Source: Erythroxylum novogranatense
Lineage: Eukaryota; Streptophyta; Magnoliopsida; Malpighiales; Erythroxylaceae
Assembly (NCBI GenBank): GCA_029891385.1
Contig: CM057233.1
Location: 49,492,063 to 49,556,062, forward strand
DNA length: 64,000 nucleotides
Direction: 5' to 3'
The position numbers and the translations under genes are program-made. Of the stretch, positions 11,594 to 24,381 are shown piece after piece. How positions within the stretch are numbered: the stretch's first letter is position 1; each line of letters begins with the position of its first letter. The notes under the pieces were generated by a model. The model made no database searches and was not told the DNA's origin. It worked only from the letters and a program-made list of their open reading frames with translations.

Positions 11594-11598
11594 CAAAT
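11594..11598. repeat. Target site duplication CAAAT, right copy
   Basis: Exact partner of 1800-1804. Confidence 0.95.
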
Positions 11599-12535
11599 TC
11601 CCTCTTGAAAACAAAGAAATGATGAACTAGCTTTTTCTTCCTTTCTTTCTCTCAAAACTGAAACCTCTCCTTTTTCTCTCTTATTTTCATTTCTTCTCTT
11701 CTTCTCTCCTTTCAATTCACGTTTTTCTCTTCTTAAAAAGCAAGACAACATGTTCATCTTCCAATCCTACCCTTAATGAGTGTGCAATGTCTATTTTACC
11801 CTTCCTTATATGCCTTATGGTTTTTTATTCTTAAGTGACCTACCAAAAATACCCTTATACAATCTTACCACCTTAACACTTTAATTCAATTAACATATGT
11901 TATATAATCTTACTAACATTAACATAATAATTAACTCCACAAAATAATTCCATAAAGACTTCATAATTAATTTAAATCATGCTTATTCATCAAGAAAAAA
12001 TTCAAGGGCCAACACGCTTGTCACTTACCACATACCCAATCTCTATAGGTTTAAACTAGGTTTCCTTATAGCTAATCTAATCAACCCTAATTTCTACTCC
12101 AATTGTCTTCCAATTTTCAATGACACTTGTCAATAAATCTCAAAGTCATTTATCAAAATTTCCACTACCATTTGACTCTTATTTCAACTACCATTTATCA
12201 ATTGTCCTGCCACTTGGTATTTTTCCTAATTTAAAGATACCCAAAATTTCCTAAATTTCACCAAAAATTCTAGATCAACAATTATTATCAACAAATCAAT
12301 TTTCAATACATATAATCCACAATTCTCAATATAATCATAATTATAAATCAATTATATCCGAAAATGTCAATAAATGCATGTACATTCATTTTAATGTGTG
12401 TAATAATTAATATTCACATGTGTGTGCATGTTATATTATGCATGAGCATGAAATGCACTTTCTAACTTCTCAATAATCTCTCATGTACATTATTATAGGG
12501 TTCCAACCCTTAACATGGGATGACGGGATGTTGCA
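11599..12535 (-). mobile_element. Minus-strand LTR of the same family as the LTR at 60644
   Basis: Read on the minus strand it starts TGCAACATCCCGTCATCCCA at 12535 and shares with the 60644 LTR the phrases acatgcatttattgaca, tttttggtgaa and gcatgtggcaa-like text, in the same order. It is the host into which the giant-LTR element jumped; the remainder is probably 1653-1799. No gene is present. Confidence 0.7.
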
Positions 12536-13427
12536 CATGAAAATTTTATTTTTTAGTAGTAACTTTAAAAATTAGAAAGGTAAATGAAACATAAGAAACA
12601 AGCCACACATTTTCTTTTAATTAAGTTAATTATTCTTCCAAAGTTCTAGTAATCCCAAACTTAACAAACTATTAAGCTCAAGTTGCTTTGTAGATTAAAG
12701 AAACTAACCAATTACAAATTTAGTATCTAATTTAGCAATAGATTGTAACAAATAATAAATCATAGACCTTTCTCATAATTAATCTGCATAATCATCAAAT
12801 ATGAAGAAAAAAATATATACTCAAATTATAAATCAAACAACAAGAAAAAAAATCAAATCTTAAGCTTGCATCCCAAGGAGTAAAAGAAATAAAGAAGAAG
12901 AAAGGTGGCTACTTTCCCTAAAATTTAGCATAAATTATTGTAAAAACTAACTTAAAGTGAAGGCTTTGGCCTTTATGCTTATTTAAATAAAAGAGGCGTC
13001 ATTATTTTTTAAGTGAATGCAATTTGGGATATGACTTTGTCCTAAGTTTGTATATCTTATTGCTTCTATTTAAAGAGAGAAACAAGCTTTAATATGCTTG
13101 TGTCTACAATCATGAATTTTTCTATAAATTTTGTAAAGATGGTGATATTTGCTTAATTGATGATGAATTTATTCAATAACACTTAGTGAATATTGATAGG
13201 AAAGTGCTTAAGATACACACTTTGACTCATATGTGATTTTAAACATAATTCGAAAGTAAAAGAGCTAAAATGAGTTGAAGACACTACATTTGAGTCATTT
13301 TCTAAAGATTCATATCCACTTGTCCTCATGGGACAAGAATGAGGAAGATTAAAACAAGAAGACAAGAAATTACTAAGAAAGATGAAGAATGAAGCGCATA
13401 AAGTCCACTCTCAACTTGTTGGAATTT
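12536..13427. other. AT-rich stretch with no recognised gene
   Basis: Short frames only, none with a recognisable domain. The composition is intergenic. Confidence 0.5.
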
Positions 13428-13705
13428 TGGCACAGTTGTGAGTGAATTACAGCAACCATGGATTCCAAGATGAAGACACCTAATGCTACTAAAGGAGCTA
13501 GCTATCCCATGCATTAAAACCTAGCTATTAAATATAAGAAACATATGTGGAGTGGGGTTACACTTCGATGGAACTACTAGCCACTAACAGCCCAAATTAT
13601 TACACAACCATGAGTTAATAGCTCACAGTTGTGCCATATAGTTGCATGGGTGTGAGTTACTCCTCATGCCCATGCAAGTTCCCTCACACCTGTGAGGCCT
13701 TAAGA
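13428..13705. repeat. Degenerate word array (ctcacagttgtgag-like)
   Basis: Several imperfect copies of a partly palindromic word occur in 280 bp: cacagttgtgag, cacaaccatgag, ctcacagttgtg, catgggtgtgag, ctcacacctgtgag. It looks like an older, weaker example of the arrays found in the other LTRs. The host repeat is not defined. Confidence 0.5.
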
Positions 13706-13759
13706 TACCACCTCACTCAATTTTTTAACCTAGCATTTTAATATATATCGAGGGTGTGA

Positions 13760-14680
13760 TAGCACAAGGTTTTTTTAAAGAAAGATTAGAGTTTCAGTTA
13801 GGAGAAAAAATAGACAGGGAGCTTTGAAAGAGATGAGAGAAAAGGGCAAACCCCTCAATAGTGAGAGACCCATAGAAGGGTAGCTTCCCGAAGTCGGTTC
13901 AGAGGCGACATTGATGCTGACCACCCGGTTAAGCATATCTTTCCTTGTATTTGTTGTTTTATTTCTCTCTTTAGGAATTGATTTTGTTATTCGATTCTTA
14001 ATATTTGGATATTGTGAAAAAGATGGTTTTAATGTGTTCATTGGATCGTTTTATTACAAACCCATTGCTAGAATATTCAATGTAATCCATAATTGTTATG
14101 TTGAATTTAATTTGAAGAGACTAATGGCTCGTAATTAGTAGGGATAATATAATCTATGTTAAATAATCCGAGCTTGTGTAATTATTTCATAGATTGGTCT
14201 ATTTTTCTCATTCATAAGGTGGTTGTCTGATTAAATCTAGAGAGCATCTCTTAGGTTATTCAATAGCTAGGGTTAATTAACAAGCTCTTCTTAATTAACT
14301 ATAACCTAAGGAAAAATCGGAATTAACAAAGTTTGTTGTTAATTTACGACCAATAGTTCAAAGAGAAATATGAAGATAAAAATTTAATGAAATATGTTTA
14401 ATTAGGTGTAGGCCGAGATTGAATCAAAGAACCAAATCCCTAACAAATCCACCATTTTCATCATTTTTTGCATGTTTTCTTTAATTTGTTTTTATAGGTT
14501 AGTTTAGTTTTATTTTCTTATTTTTAAACCAAACCAACCCCTTCCTTAAGAAAACCTAAATGCCAAATGATTTCATTTCAAAAGCTAACCGACTACTTTA
14601 TGTGGAATCGACCTAAATTCACCACTGTTATAATAGTAGGTCTAGTTTATTTTGTGTAGTGTTACAACACGTACCAGATG
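13760..14680 (+). mobile_element. Probable LTR-retrotransposon remnant (Tat/Athila-like tail)
   Basis: The end of this stretch, with tgtggaatcgacctaaattc and then gtgtagtgttacaacacg, resembles the 3' portion of large gypsy LTRs in plants. No ends, PBS or frames could be fixed, so boundaries are approximate. Confidence 0.4.
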
Positions 14681-16239
14681 GACCACACTTATATCCTAAA
14701 TCATGATTTTTTCTATAACTTATGAGATAATGTAAATAGGCTAAGATAGGACAGTACTTTAGGTCGTATATTCTTAAAAAAATTTATTTACCACAAGGTT
14801 TCTCTCGGCTCTGTATGAGGTTTTATCTTAATCTCTAGAATCTTAGCATGGAACATGTTCTTTGTATCGCTAAAATATCTCAAAACTTGAAATATGGAAG
14901 GTCTATAGTTCATTTTAATCTTTCCTTAATATCTTGAATGGTCTCAATTAGAAATAAAAAAGAGAAGGTAATTCTCACTTCAAGTAGTACTGCAAAAATA
15001 GTTCGAAATTGCCCAAATATCTTCATTTTTCTCTTAATACCTTCATTTACATTCTAAATAAAAATAAAATGCTAGTAATTACACTTAAACATAAATAAGT
15101 GTAAAGGACAAAATACATGAAATTCCATGGCAGCAAGCCAAAAAAAAAAATTATGTCCAGTATGATGATTTGGCCGTAATTGGTTCGCGGATTGCACTTT
15201 TGGATTAATTTTTTTATTGTTACCTATTAAATCACGTCACCTAAATTAATAATAAACACTAACAATAATTAAATTCAAATTATATTTAATACTCACTCAA
15301 ATATTAAAATGAAAAAAATATATCTTGAAATAATTTTTAAAGATATAAATTTAAATATCAATTTTTCTTTATTTTATTTACCTGTCCATTTCGTGACGTT
15401 AGAACTTTATTTACATGTTCAAATAAATGAAGTTAAAATTATGAAATTAGTAGAATGAGTGACAGAAAGCGATAAAATGGTCCATTCAACACAACAGAAC
15501 AGGAAAGCATGTGTCCACAGAGTCCTTTGGTGTGGGCCCATAGCCCTCCCAAAGTTCGGACGTTAAACATAATGCCATTTATGAATATATGTGAACTGTC
15601 AGTGTTAAAGGGAAATAATTGTGTTCGTGTGGTCCACATATCATGACAAAGTCTAGCTAACAATATGCAGTACGAATTTTAGTTTTGGAGTTCTGTTGGA
15701 CTAGCACTTTCCATGGTGTGTAAGAAATGCTAAATTTTGTACATACGGTTACTTTTACATATAAGTTTATTAAGTTTTATTATATTCATGGCAGCAACAA
15801 GGTATTGGTCATGCATGTAAATTTGTTTATTACTTTATATTTAACGATACCTATTAGCATATCAATCAAGATTCAAACTTTGGTAAATAGAAAGTCTTAT
15901 TTTGGCGTGCTTAATTATATAAGTAATTTGGCATCTTTTATGGGTTGATATGTTTGAAAAATGGTTAAATTATAGGATCCTAATCTCATTATAAATTAAT
16001 AGTAGGAGAAGTAATCACTAAATGCAAATGACACGAAAACCGAATGTTAGTAGGCGACATGTGCAAACATGCAAATAAAAATTATTTTTAACTTGCAAGC
16101 ATAATTTTCATAAATATACTAGGATAAAATTTATGAAACTCCCAAATATTCAATTATGATCATAATTTTATTCTAATACAAAGACTGAGTTTATGAATAC
16201 CAACTTTTGTCCATAGTTCAGTTATACGGAAACAATTCT
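14681..16239. other. Intergenic DNA, nothing recognised
   Basis: AT-rich, with short frames on both strands but no domain, splice pattern or repeat structure that I can support. Confidence 0.5.
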
Positions 16240-16530
16240 CAATAATCTCCTCTTCCCCAATTTATCTCTTTCCTTGATCCTTTCTTTCTCACTTTCTTTC
16301 ATGATAGTGTTTTTCTAAGAGGAGAAGACCCCATTACTAGTAGGCAAATGTAGAACCATATTCCTCTTAATAAACTCACAAGCCATCAGTTAACTTTAAA
16401 ACTCGTCATCATAACGAGCCAAAAGCCCAAAGATCCATTTATTAAATTATTAAATCCTTTAACTGTATATTAACGCATAATTCACTTTTAAAAAAAATTC
16501 CTAACATTCTCCGACTTGACTCCTGTGACT
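16240..16530 (-). mobile_element. Remnant of a copia-type 3' LTR and purine tract (minus)
   Basis: On the minus strand the text gagtcaagtcggagaatgtt near 16500-16523 is close to the conserved copia sequence that precedes the 3' LTR (normally ...caagtgggagaatgtt), and the following TGTTAGGAATTT would be the LTR start. The rest is decayed and the outer end was not found. Confidence 0.4.
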
Positions 16531-17903
16531 TTATGTAGTATATTGAATTAATAATTCATGCAATCATAATGTATAATAGTCAACATTCACATATAATAGT
16601 ATCATCAGTTATCATAATCAAGTGTAAGACTAATAAGGGTCATGGCAGTTATGCGTTATTAATTCAACAAACTCCCTTCTATGTACCACTATACTAGTCC
16701 TTCTCCTTAATCATGATTGCAAATGAGTAGTACATAATGGGATTATCATTTAGTTCTATTTTCAGTATCATACATTGCTTGCTAACTCAGCGTAGGCAAT
16801 GGATCTTATAATTAAAGGCTAGAGGAAAAAGAGAAGTCCTAGGAGGTGCACCAGAGTTAGATGATAAAATATGAAATGGGGCACTATGGTATAACTTAAG
16901 AATAGATTATTATATGGAAAGAATAGAATTTGGAAGGAGATGCTAACCAGAAGTGGTAGAGAGTAGTAAATCTTTTAAGGAATATAGCTAAAGAGATCTT
17001 GGGGGGTTTTTTAAGGGCCTAGGCGTAGTAAGATGGAATCTTGGTGGTAAAATTTAAATGTATAAGAGCTAAGGAACGGAAGGTGAGAGACTTAGGTCAA
17101 GTTTGTTGTGAAGATTAAGAAGGATGGGTGCTTGATTCGAACCTTTCTAATCGTTAAGCCCTTAGAGATTAAATAAAAAATATTCCAAAGATTGCACTAT
17201 AGGGTACAACCTCAAGTCATTCTCTATATCGGAACCTAAATGAATGGACCTAAGTTAACCTATATGTCATGAAATGCAAGCTAATTGGGTGGGGGGTGTG
17301 GGGTTTGATCTTTGAGATCATTAATTCAACTAAGTCGAATTGCAAAATGTATTTTTGGATTTTAGGGATTCAAAAAAACAAGTGATGAAACAGTGATAAA
17401 GTCCTGTTGAAAATGAGCTTCGATTATCATAGTTCGAAATTAATTTTTTTGGGAGTAGAAATCACTAAGTTTCAAAATAGTAAACTTTAAAGAACTCTTA
17501 AATCCAGGATCTTAATCAATGAAACTCCATTTCTTAAGATCCTATTAAGTGCTCTTAGTGTGTGGAATAGGATAAGCCAATGCAACAAGTTAAATAAAAT
17601 CTAGAATTAACTCAATATCAAACGCAACCATGCAAGATAAGAGAGAATCAAATATTACAAATAGACATATATGAAACTTTATATATTTAAGCTCAAGTTC
17701 TGCATAAACAAATCCAAAATACACATAATAAGTATCCAAGATTTGATTACAACTATAATCAAGTAGCCCAACTATAATCAAGTAGCTGAACTATGGATTG
17801 AACTACTCCCCTCTTAAGCTCATGGAATGCCAACAATCTTTAAAAGGAAAAGAAACACCTAGCAACGCATAGCTCTTGGAAGCTTCACAACTAAGAAGGA
17901 ATA
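16531..17903. other. Decayed repeat or intergenic DNA, nothing recognised
   Basis: No exon or domain was found. If the remnant at 16240-16530 is a copia 3' end, part of this is its eroded interior. Confidence 0.4.
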
Positions 17904-18137
17904 TTGATATTGACAGTATTCTTTAATCTATGTCTTTTCTTCACATTCTTGTGCACTTTGTTACTAGATTTTCGCTCTGTCCTTTGCACCTTTAAGCCTT
18001 GTCCCAATGTTTTCATTACAAGTCAGAATTCATGTAGTTAATTTTTTTAAATGGTTCACGGCAATGATAATTTTGATATTTTCTTCGATGGTATAACAGA
18101 TACAAACCTTGTTTGATGATTAGTTTCTGAATAGGGA

Positions 18138-18302
18138 TACTTTGGATTCCTTGAGCTTGGTGTGTTGCGAAGAGTGTGTGGAAATGAGAAATGTGCTGAT
18201 TGTGGTGCTCCAAAACCAGATTGGGCATCACTGAATCTTGGAGTTCTTGTTTGCATTGAATGTTCTGATGTTCACCGCAAACTTGGTGTACACATTTCTA
18301 AG
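18138..18302 (+). pseudogene. ArfGAP zinc-finger exon of the AGD pseudogene
   Basis: Encodes [16 protein letters not shown], the rest of the C4 finger (C-x2-C, 16 residues, C-x2-C) and the conserved [11 protein letters not shown] with the arginine expected for the catalytic finger. The usual CSGVHR reads CSDVHR. It ends at a good donor (aag/gtaaat). The 5' edge joins non-AGD-order DNA at about 18138-18160, where intron-1 text (gattccttgagcttgg) runs directly into the exon. Confidence 0.9.
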
Positions 18303-18866
18303 GTAAATGATTTGAACTTGATTAGTAGTTTTATGTGTTTTTATCTGTTAAACTTACATGCATATACTTTAGCATAGGGTGTAAGTGCAAATTGTCCATA
18401 CTTGTACTTTCATATGTATATATATAATACTTCCCAGTGATTGGGATTAACTCTATTCACTAAGGTTCATATTAACACTTTTGAAGAATCTCTTCAGGCA
18501 TTTGAATGACTAATGGTATAAATGTTAAAAGAATAAGGATGCTATCAAAGGCCAGTGGGAAAGTTGCTTAAAAGATTAGTATCTATGCTTAGCTATAGAC
18601 TGATTGAATTTTTCCTACAAAGAAATGCATATTGCACCCATTCTATTTCTTATGCAATAGGAAAACATCTGGGGTACTGTCATTGAAACTCCTATTTCTT
18701 TTGAAGTTGAGAAAGGTGCACTAAGGTCTAACATGGATATATTGGTATGTCTAGCATAGTAGAAATGCTCTCCTGATATGCTTCTAGTTAATATGTTTGC
18801 TAATTTTAGATGACAGTGTCTTTACTAGCTTTTGTGCAGCTTTCATACTGTCCTGACTTGTTGCAT
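18303..18866 (+). other. Intron-like DNA of the AGD pseudogene
   Basis: Lies between two ArfGAP exons in the right order. No other coding signal was seen. Confidence 0.6.
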
Positions 18867-19447
18867 GTAAGATACCTTACACTTGATGTCAAAGTGTGGG
18901 AGCCATTTGTTATAAGTTTGTTCCAGTCACTGGGAACCGTCTGGAAGGAGTTATTGTAATCAAGAAGTGCCTACCAGGTTGATATCATTCCTGCAGGGTA
19001 AGGATTCTTCATCATGATTTTTATAAAGATTCCTTATATGCAGCAACTATATGTCCTTGCTATGTCTTACTTTCCATTACTAACATTTATGGATATTCTC
19101 ATATAAATTTGATAGACTATAGTGACTTTTTGTCAGCAAACCGTCTCCTGGAGATTCTATTTCAGTAAAGGAGAAGTTTATTCATGCAAAGGTTTTACTT
19201 ATTCCCTAGTTTTTTTCGGCTTTTTTGATGTTTTTATATATATATGCCTATGTAAATGGGGAGTAGATACCAAGTGAGGTTACTTATCCTTATCCAATCA
19301 TATTGGCATTTTATTGATGATTTGTAATTCGATCTTAAGAGAAAAATCTCCAACATGCATAGTTCAAATTAGAAAAAACAGACAAGTAGTTCAAACAGTT
19401 GAAAGTGCAATTAAGGTTGAGAGTGATAAGATACATTCTCAGCCATC

Positions 19448-19452
19448 AAAAT
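19448..19452. repeat. Target site duplication AAAAT of the minus solo LTR, left copy
   Basis: Matches 23494-23498 exactly, just outside the LTR ends. Confidence 0.9.
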
Positions 19453-20189
19453 TGTTGGATCCCGTTCTCGGAACCCAACTCTCTTGCTTAAAATCGTGAA
19501 ACCTGAGCGTGCGTATTACTTTGAAGGGTTTTTTTTTTCATTCTTAATCCCTTGAACCCTTAAAGTCATCACAAATCCATTCTCATACTCAAAATGTTCC
19601 TAAAATTTACTTACCAAAGTTCCGTAGAGTGCCCATGCTCCTATTCGTCATACTTGAACTTATTTTCACTACTCATTCACCGAATTTGAAAAACTTAATA
19701 TCTTTAATTCATTTGAAATCCTCTTGTGAATCATAGCCTTATGACTCTTGTTCAATTTAAGACAAGAATCGCTTCATTCGGAGTTCTACAACTCAAGATA
19801 CACTTCAATAATCTAAAAGAGTTCATATCGAAACATGTTCTCTTAACCGACCTTTTACTTTCTTTAATGAGAACTTCCTCAATTTAACTCCAAATGATAC
19901 CAATTTCTGTATCAAGAAATATATATGTCTTATAAATCCAATGGTTCAAGCCTCACCTCATTTGGAGGTCATATGAGGGATTTGTTCCCAAAACAATAGA
20001 ACATGCTCACTTCCAAATTCAATCTGAAACACTTTTGGCACAACTGCCATAAGTTTTTATATATAGGTCAGAATGTGTTCGTGTTTTCACCATTTGAAAG
20101 TAGATATCTAGATCTACAACTCTCATGAAGACTGCAAAACCAAATTCGGCCTCTAACAATGCTCAAAACGCTTGACTAACAACTCGACC

Positions 20190-20375
20190 TGTGCTGGAAA
20201 TTAGCCTATAACTCGACTTATACTGAACAACTCGACTTGTCGAGGCAAATAAGTCGACTTGTCACCAACAAGTCGACTTATCGAGGAAAATAACTCGACT
20301 TATCGATCTAAAAAGTCGACTTATTATGCAAAAACTTCACAAGTCGACTTATGGGTCCAATAAGTCGACTTATAT
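20190..20375. repeat. Spaced palindromic word array, word AAGTCGACTT
   Basis: About nine copies of (A)AGTCGACTT or its near variant AACTCGACTT occur in 190 bp with unequal spacers. The same word forms arrays in the copia element at 33500-42776, which is unrelated in the rest of its sequence. By the core-promoter position it would lie in the transcribed R-U5 part of this LTR. Confidence 0.9.
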
Positions 20376-21028
20376 CTATCCAGAACTCAAAATCTAACCA
20401 TCTACACTCTCTCTTGACTTATTCCAAACATCATAAACACTTCTAAACCTCTCAACTCATCCACTTCACTCTCAACATGACTTTGCCCACTCAACCTCAC
20501 ACAAGCCTCATTCTCACCTTCATTACACATGCATGACCGTCAATCCCAATCTCATAACATTTACCTAATCAGTATGATATTCATGCCTCTCATGTTAACA
20601 TACTTTATAACGACTCCAAAGATCACACTCATTTTATCATTCTATAAATTCTTGATTCAATTTGTTCATCAAACCCTAAATTCCTAGACAACCATCAAAG
20701 CTATTCTCATAAGCAAGACTTAGGCATCATGCTAACTTTCAACCATTTCTCCATATTCGCTTATATGAAATTTTACATTCACAATCATACTCAAGTCCAT
20801 ATTGCATTAATCATCATACATAGGAGTTTTACAATTTCATTGGCATTTCCTAGCCAAAATCCAAAACCAATAACAATATCTCATTTACTTTATTCAATTG
20901 CTCATATGAATTACAACTATACATTTACATAACCAAACTTCAAATACATAATAAAACAAACACAAGATGTCTTGATCCACTTCCTCTTGACTTCTTGCTA
21001 AAAACCCGAAATTGGGAAAATAGGGGGT

Positions 21029-21061
21029 GAGCTTGGGAGCCCAATAGGTTCTATGCTTATA
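21029..21061 (-). promoter_or_regulatory. LTR core promoter: TATA box plus inverted repeat (minus solo LTR)
   Basis: On the minus strand TATAAG starts at 21061 and the inverted repeat GGGCT-CCCA-AGCTC starts at 21042, 19 nt later, followed by ACCCCC and a pyrimidine-rich run. Spacing and repeat agree with the giant-LTR element and the plus solo LTR, although the surrounding sequence does not align. Confidence 0.55.
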
Positions 21062-21141
21062 ACCAAATAATGAACAAAACAGTTTTAAAAGTCCATTTTC
21101 ATATAAATTTCCTTTGGATCATAAAACATTGTTTTCTTCAA

Positions 21142-21400
21142 AACTCTTATCATTTTCTTGAAATCACAAATCATTCATTGTTCAAACTTTCATCAAATCA
21201 TAAACTAAGAACTCTTGTCATTTTCTTGAAATCACAAATCATTCATTGTTCAAACTTTCATCAAATCATAAACTAAGAACTCTTGTCATTTTCTTGAAAT
21301 CACAAATCATTCATTGTTCAAACTTTCATCAAATCATAAACTAAGAGCTCTTGTCATTTTCTTGAAATCACAAATTATTCATTTTCAATTCATGCATTTT
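21142..21400. repeat. 68-bp tandem repeat, about 3.8 copies
   Basis: Units begin at 21142, 21210, 21278 and 21346 with aactcttgtcattttcttg. Adjacent copies are almost identical, so expansion was recent. It is internal to the minus solo LTR. Confidence 0.9.
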
Positions 21401-22479
21401 TCAAACTGTCATGAAATCATGAATGCAATTCAACTTGTCACAATTCATATCATATAACACATATCACTTAGCACATCATAATGGTTTGGCAAGTCCATTT
21501 CTTGGCAACCATATAATCTCATTTAATGATCTTATATGGGCAAATCTTGAGGAGTCCAAATATTGGATCATCCTATGCCACAATCGGGCAATGCGAAGGC
21601 TTTTCATGGTCATCGTGCACTAGACGTTTCTTGGGTGGACTTAACCTTACCCACATAACATATAATCATGTCTTGAATCTTGATTGCCCAAAGGCAAAAA
21701 TCTTGAAATCTTATTTTGCATAAATCATGCAAATCTTTATAAATCATTTCATGAACATGTGCATTTCATATGCAATGCATCATCTTCCTCAAGCAAATTC
21801 ACATATCAAGTCATCAATCATCCAATTCACATAACAATTTCAAATCATTCATACCATGATACATCAATGATAGCAAATTTCTCAAAGCATTCATAAACAA
21901 TGAATTTTGAAAGCATTTTAGAATTCAAATCTTTCCTTTTGTTGAAAAGTATATTAATGGCCCATTATTCAACTATAAACATAAAACCTACCTTATAAAT
22001 CCTTGCTTGAAAACCTTGTTCCCATGGCCTTCCCTTGCTTTCCATTCCTCTTGCCTCTCACTATTTTCCTCACGATCAACAAAATTCCCAAATCACAAGG
22101 CATCCAAAATACAACAAATCCTAAGTACACTAATCATGAAATTAATCTTGAAATCACAATACCCATTCATTTTCTAAGCTTTCTCAACCATAACCCATGC
22201 AAAACTCATACTTGAAATCATAACTTACCTTGAATCTTTAGCTAACCAAGTGATTTCTTGGTTCAAAGAGAAGCTCTAGCCTTCCTCCACACTTTTAATT
22301 CTTGAACTTTCTTCAAAATCTCTTGAAATCTCTTGAAATCACCACCTTTGCAAGCCTTTTTCTTCTTCTTCTTTTCTCCTCCACCACCAAACTCACTCTC
22401 TCCTCTCTTTAATTTCGTTTTCTTCCTCTCTTCTTCCTACTAACTTATTTCTTCTTCTTTTTTATACTCCTTTCCTTAA

Positions 22480-23150
22480 CTTAAGCCCATTTAGCCCAAA
22501 GCCCACTCATTTCTCTTCTTTCCTTCTTCCTTCCTTCTTATACTTTCCTACTAACAACTTAAGCCCATTACTTTCTCAAGCCCATCTTATTCCACCTTCA
22601 TCTTCCTTTCTTCTATTTCTTTTAACCTACTTAAGCCCAATATCCTCTAAGCCCATTTCATTCTCTTTTCTTTCCTACACCAATTCACTTATTCTCCTTC
22701 CTTTATACTCTTCTTCATTTAACTTAAGCCCATCTTCACTTAAGTCCAATTCCTCCTTCTTCATTTTGTTTCCATTCTTTTCCTTTTAATTTCCACTTCA
22801 TGGACTCAAGCCCAAGTCTACTTCATTTAATTCCTTCCTTCTTATTTTTCCTACTACAACTTAAGCCCATCTCATTTATATCCTCTCTTCTTTATTCATT
22901 TTATTTGGACTCAAAGCCCGACTTATTCTTCCTTCTTCTTCTCATCCTACTAAATCACTTAAGTCCAAACCATTTCTTCTTCTTTTCATATGATTTAGGC
23001 CCATTGTTCTCTTAGGCCCAATTGAACTCTAAACTCTTAAATTCAACTAACACTTTTAATTGTATTAATTCATGCCACCAAACTCATTATTCTTGTTTAA
23101 TCCTCTTCTTTATATCACCACTTAAGCCCAACTTGAGTCCAAGGCCCATT
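22480..23150 (-). promoter_or_regulatory. Dense run of TGGGCT/TGGGCC motifs in LTR U3
   Basis: At least 14 copies of AGCCCA or GGCCCA (TGGGCY on the LTR strand), often as cttaagccca, lie in 670 bp of pyrimidine-rich DNA, 0.35-1.0 kb into the LTR. TGGGCY is the plant 'site II' element bound by TCP factors in growth-linked promoters. The motif count is seen directly; the regulatory role is inference. Confidence 0.5.
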
Positions 23151-23609
23151 TAACACTTAATACATTTATAACCTTCATAACACCTTAATATACTTAATCT
23201 ATGTCATGTAGTCTTAGTCTAATCAACATGTTAATTAAATTTCTTTAACATGCTAATTAAGTCCACCAAATACAATAATTGAATCCCATTAAATCATGCC
23301 ACCTAATTTTATGATACCTTACCTTAAGCATATTAACATGTCAATTAGTTCCACATTAATCCATCTCGTATCTTAAACCATATCTTCCATTCCATTTCAA
23401 TTTCAAGAATTCTTAACTTCTTTACTCATGAATAATCATTCAAAAATCCTTATTTAGTAATCCTAGCTTACCAACAAGATTCGGGGTCCAATAAAAATTG
23501 TGGAAAATCTCCTTTTCAGATACTTGTATTCTTTTGTTGCTGCTGCTTGACTAGTCTTCTAATTGCTGGGAGGCACTCAATTCAAATATATTCTTTGTTG
23601 ATCGTGCAA

Positions 23610-23746
23610 TATGCGGAAAAGCTGTTTGTTCGCAAGCCAAGAGACAACCAATATCTTCATTCTGTTTCACAATAGATGTGGGAAGGCGTTCATGCTAATG
23701 ACAAAAAGATCGTCTATCGGCTAATCACTTGTCATGATACAGACAT
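23610..23746 (+). pseudogene. AGD exon, 5' part, cut by a solo LTR
   Basis: Encodes YAEKLFVRKPRDNQYLHSVS, a premature TAG at 23673-23675 where the family has glutamine, then the MWEGV and NDKK motifs up to the insertion point in an aspartate codon. It continues at 25889. The acceptor reads tgcaa instead of cag. Confidence 0.9.
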
Positions 23747-24381
23747 TGTTGGACCCCGAATTTTTTTATAATGTCATTAAGCATGAATTGTGTTATTTGT
23801 GTGATTATTGCTTAGTTTGATTAATTTGGGAGTATTAGTGGATGATTGAGATTAAGTTGAGTTTTTGTAGTTTAAGTGAGTATTAAAGGATAAAAATGTG
23901 TGAGGGTAAAATAGGAAGATCATTTGAGTTGGATAGGCTAAAGCTTTGTTAGGAAGGGTATGATGGTCTTTGTCTTAGGCTTAAAAGAGAGAATTAGAAA
24001 GAAAGAATGAAATAGAAGAAGAGAAAAGAGGAGGAAGTGTCGTAGGTGAGGAAGAAGGAGAAGAAAAAGAGAGTTTCGATCTTTGTGATTTCTGACATAT
24101 TTGAAGCTCATTCCTAGTACATTAGCTTCTTTTCATCTTGTTTTAGTTGGATTAAACCCTAGAATCGTTTTGTATGAGGTTAGAACCGATTGTGTAGGGT
24201 TTTCAGAAAAACCTAGGTGAAATCCTTGGGTTGATGATCTTATGATTGTTTTTAAGGTTTGAATGAGTAAGAAATGAAGTTTAGGACTTGAATCAAGGTT
24301 TAGATGTGTTGTATGTGTTTAATGGAAAGATTGGGGATGAGAAAATGCTAGAAAATTGGGTTCGAAGACGTTTTCCAGACC

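Larger units (their letters stand above)
19453..23493 (-). mobile_element. Solo LTR, gypsy-like, 4.04 kb, minus orientation
   Basis: On the minus strand it begins TATTGGACCCCGAATCTTG (first C of the usual TG-start mutated) and ends ...GGGATCCAACA, matching the ends of the giant-LTR element. A perfect 5-bp duplication AAAAT flanks it (19448-19452, 23494-23498). No PBS, purine tract or coding interior is present, so it is a solo LTR left by recombination. It sits in an intron of the AGD pseudogene. Inside are a word array (20190-20375), a core promoter (21029-21061), a 68-bp tandem repeat (21142-21400) and an AGCCCA-rich U3 (22480-23150). Confidence 0.9.

Noticed and set aside
21142..21400. CRISPR-like regular repeat
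   Set aside because: A contiguous 68-bp tandem repeat without distinct spacers, in a plant nuclear LTR.
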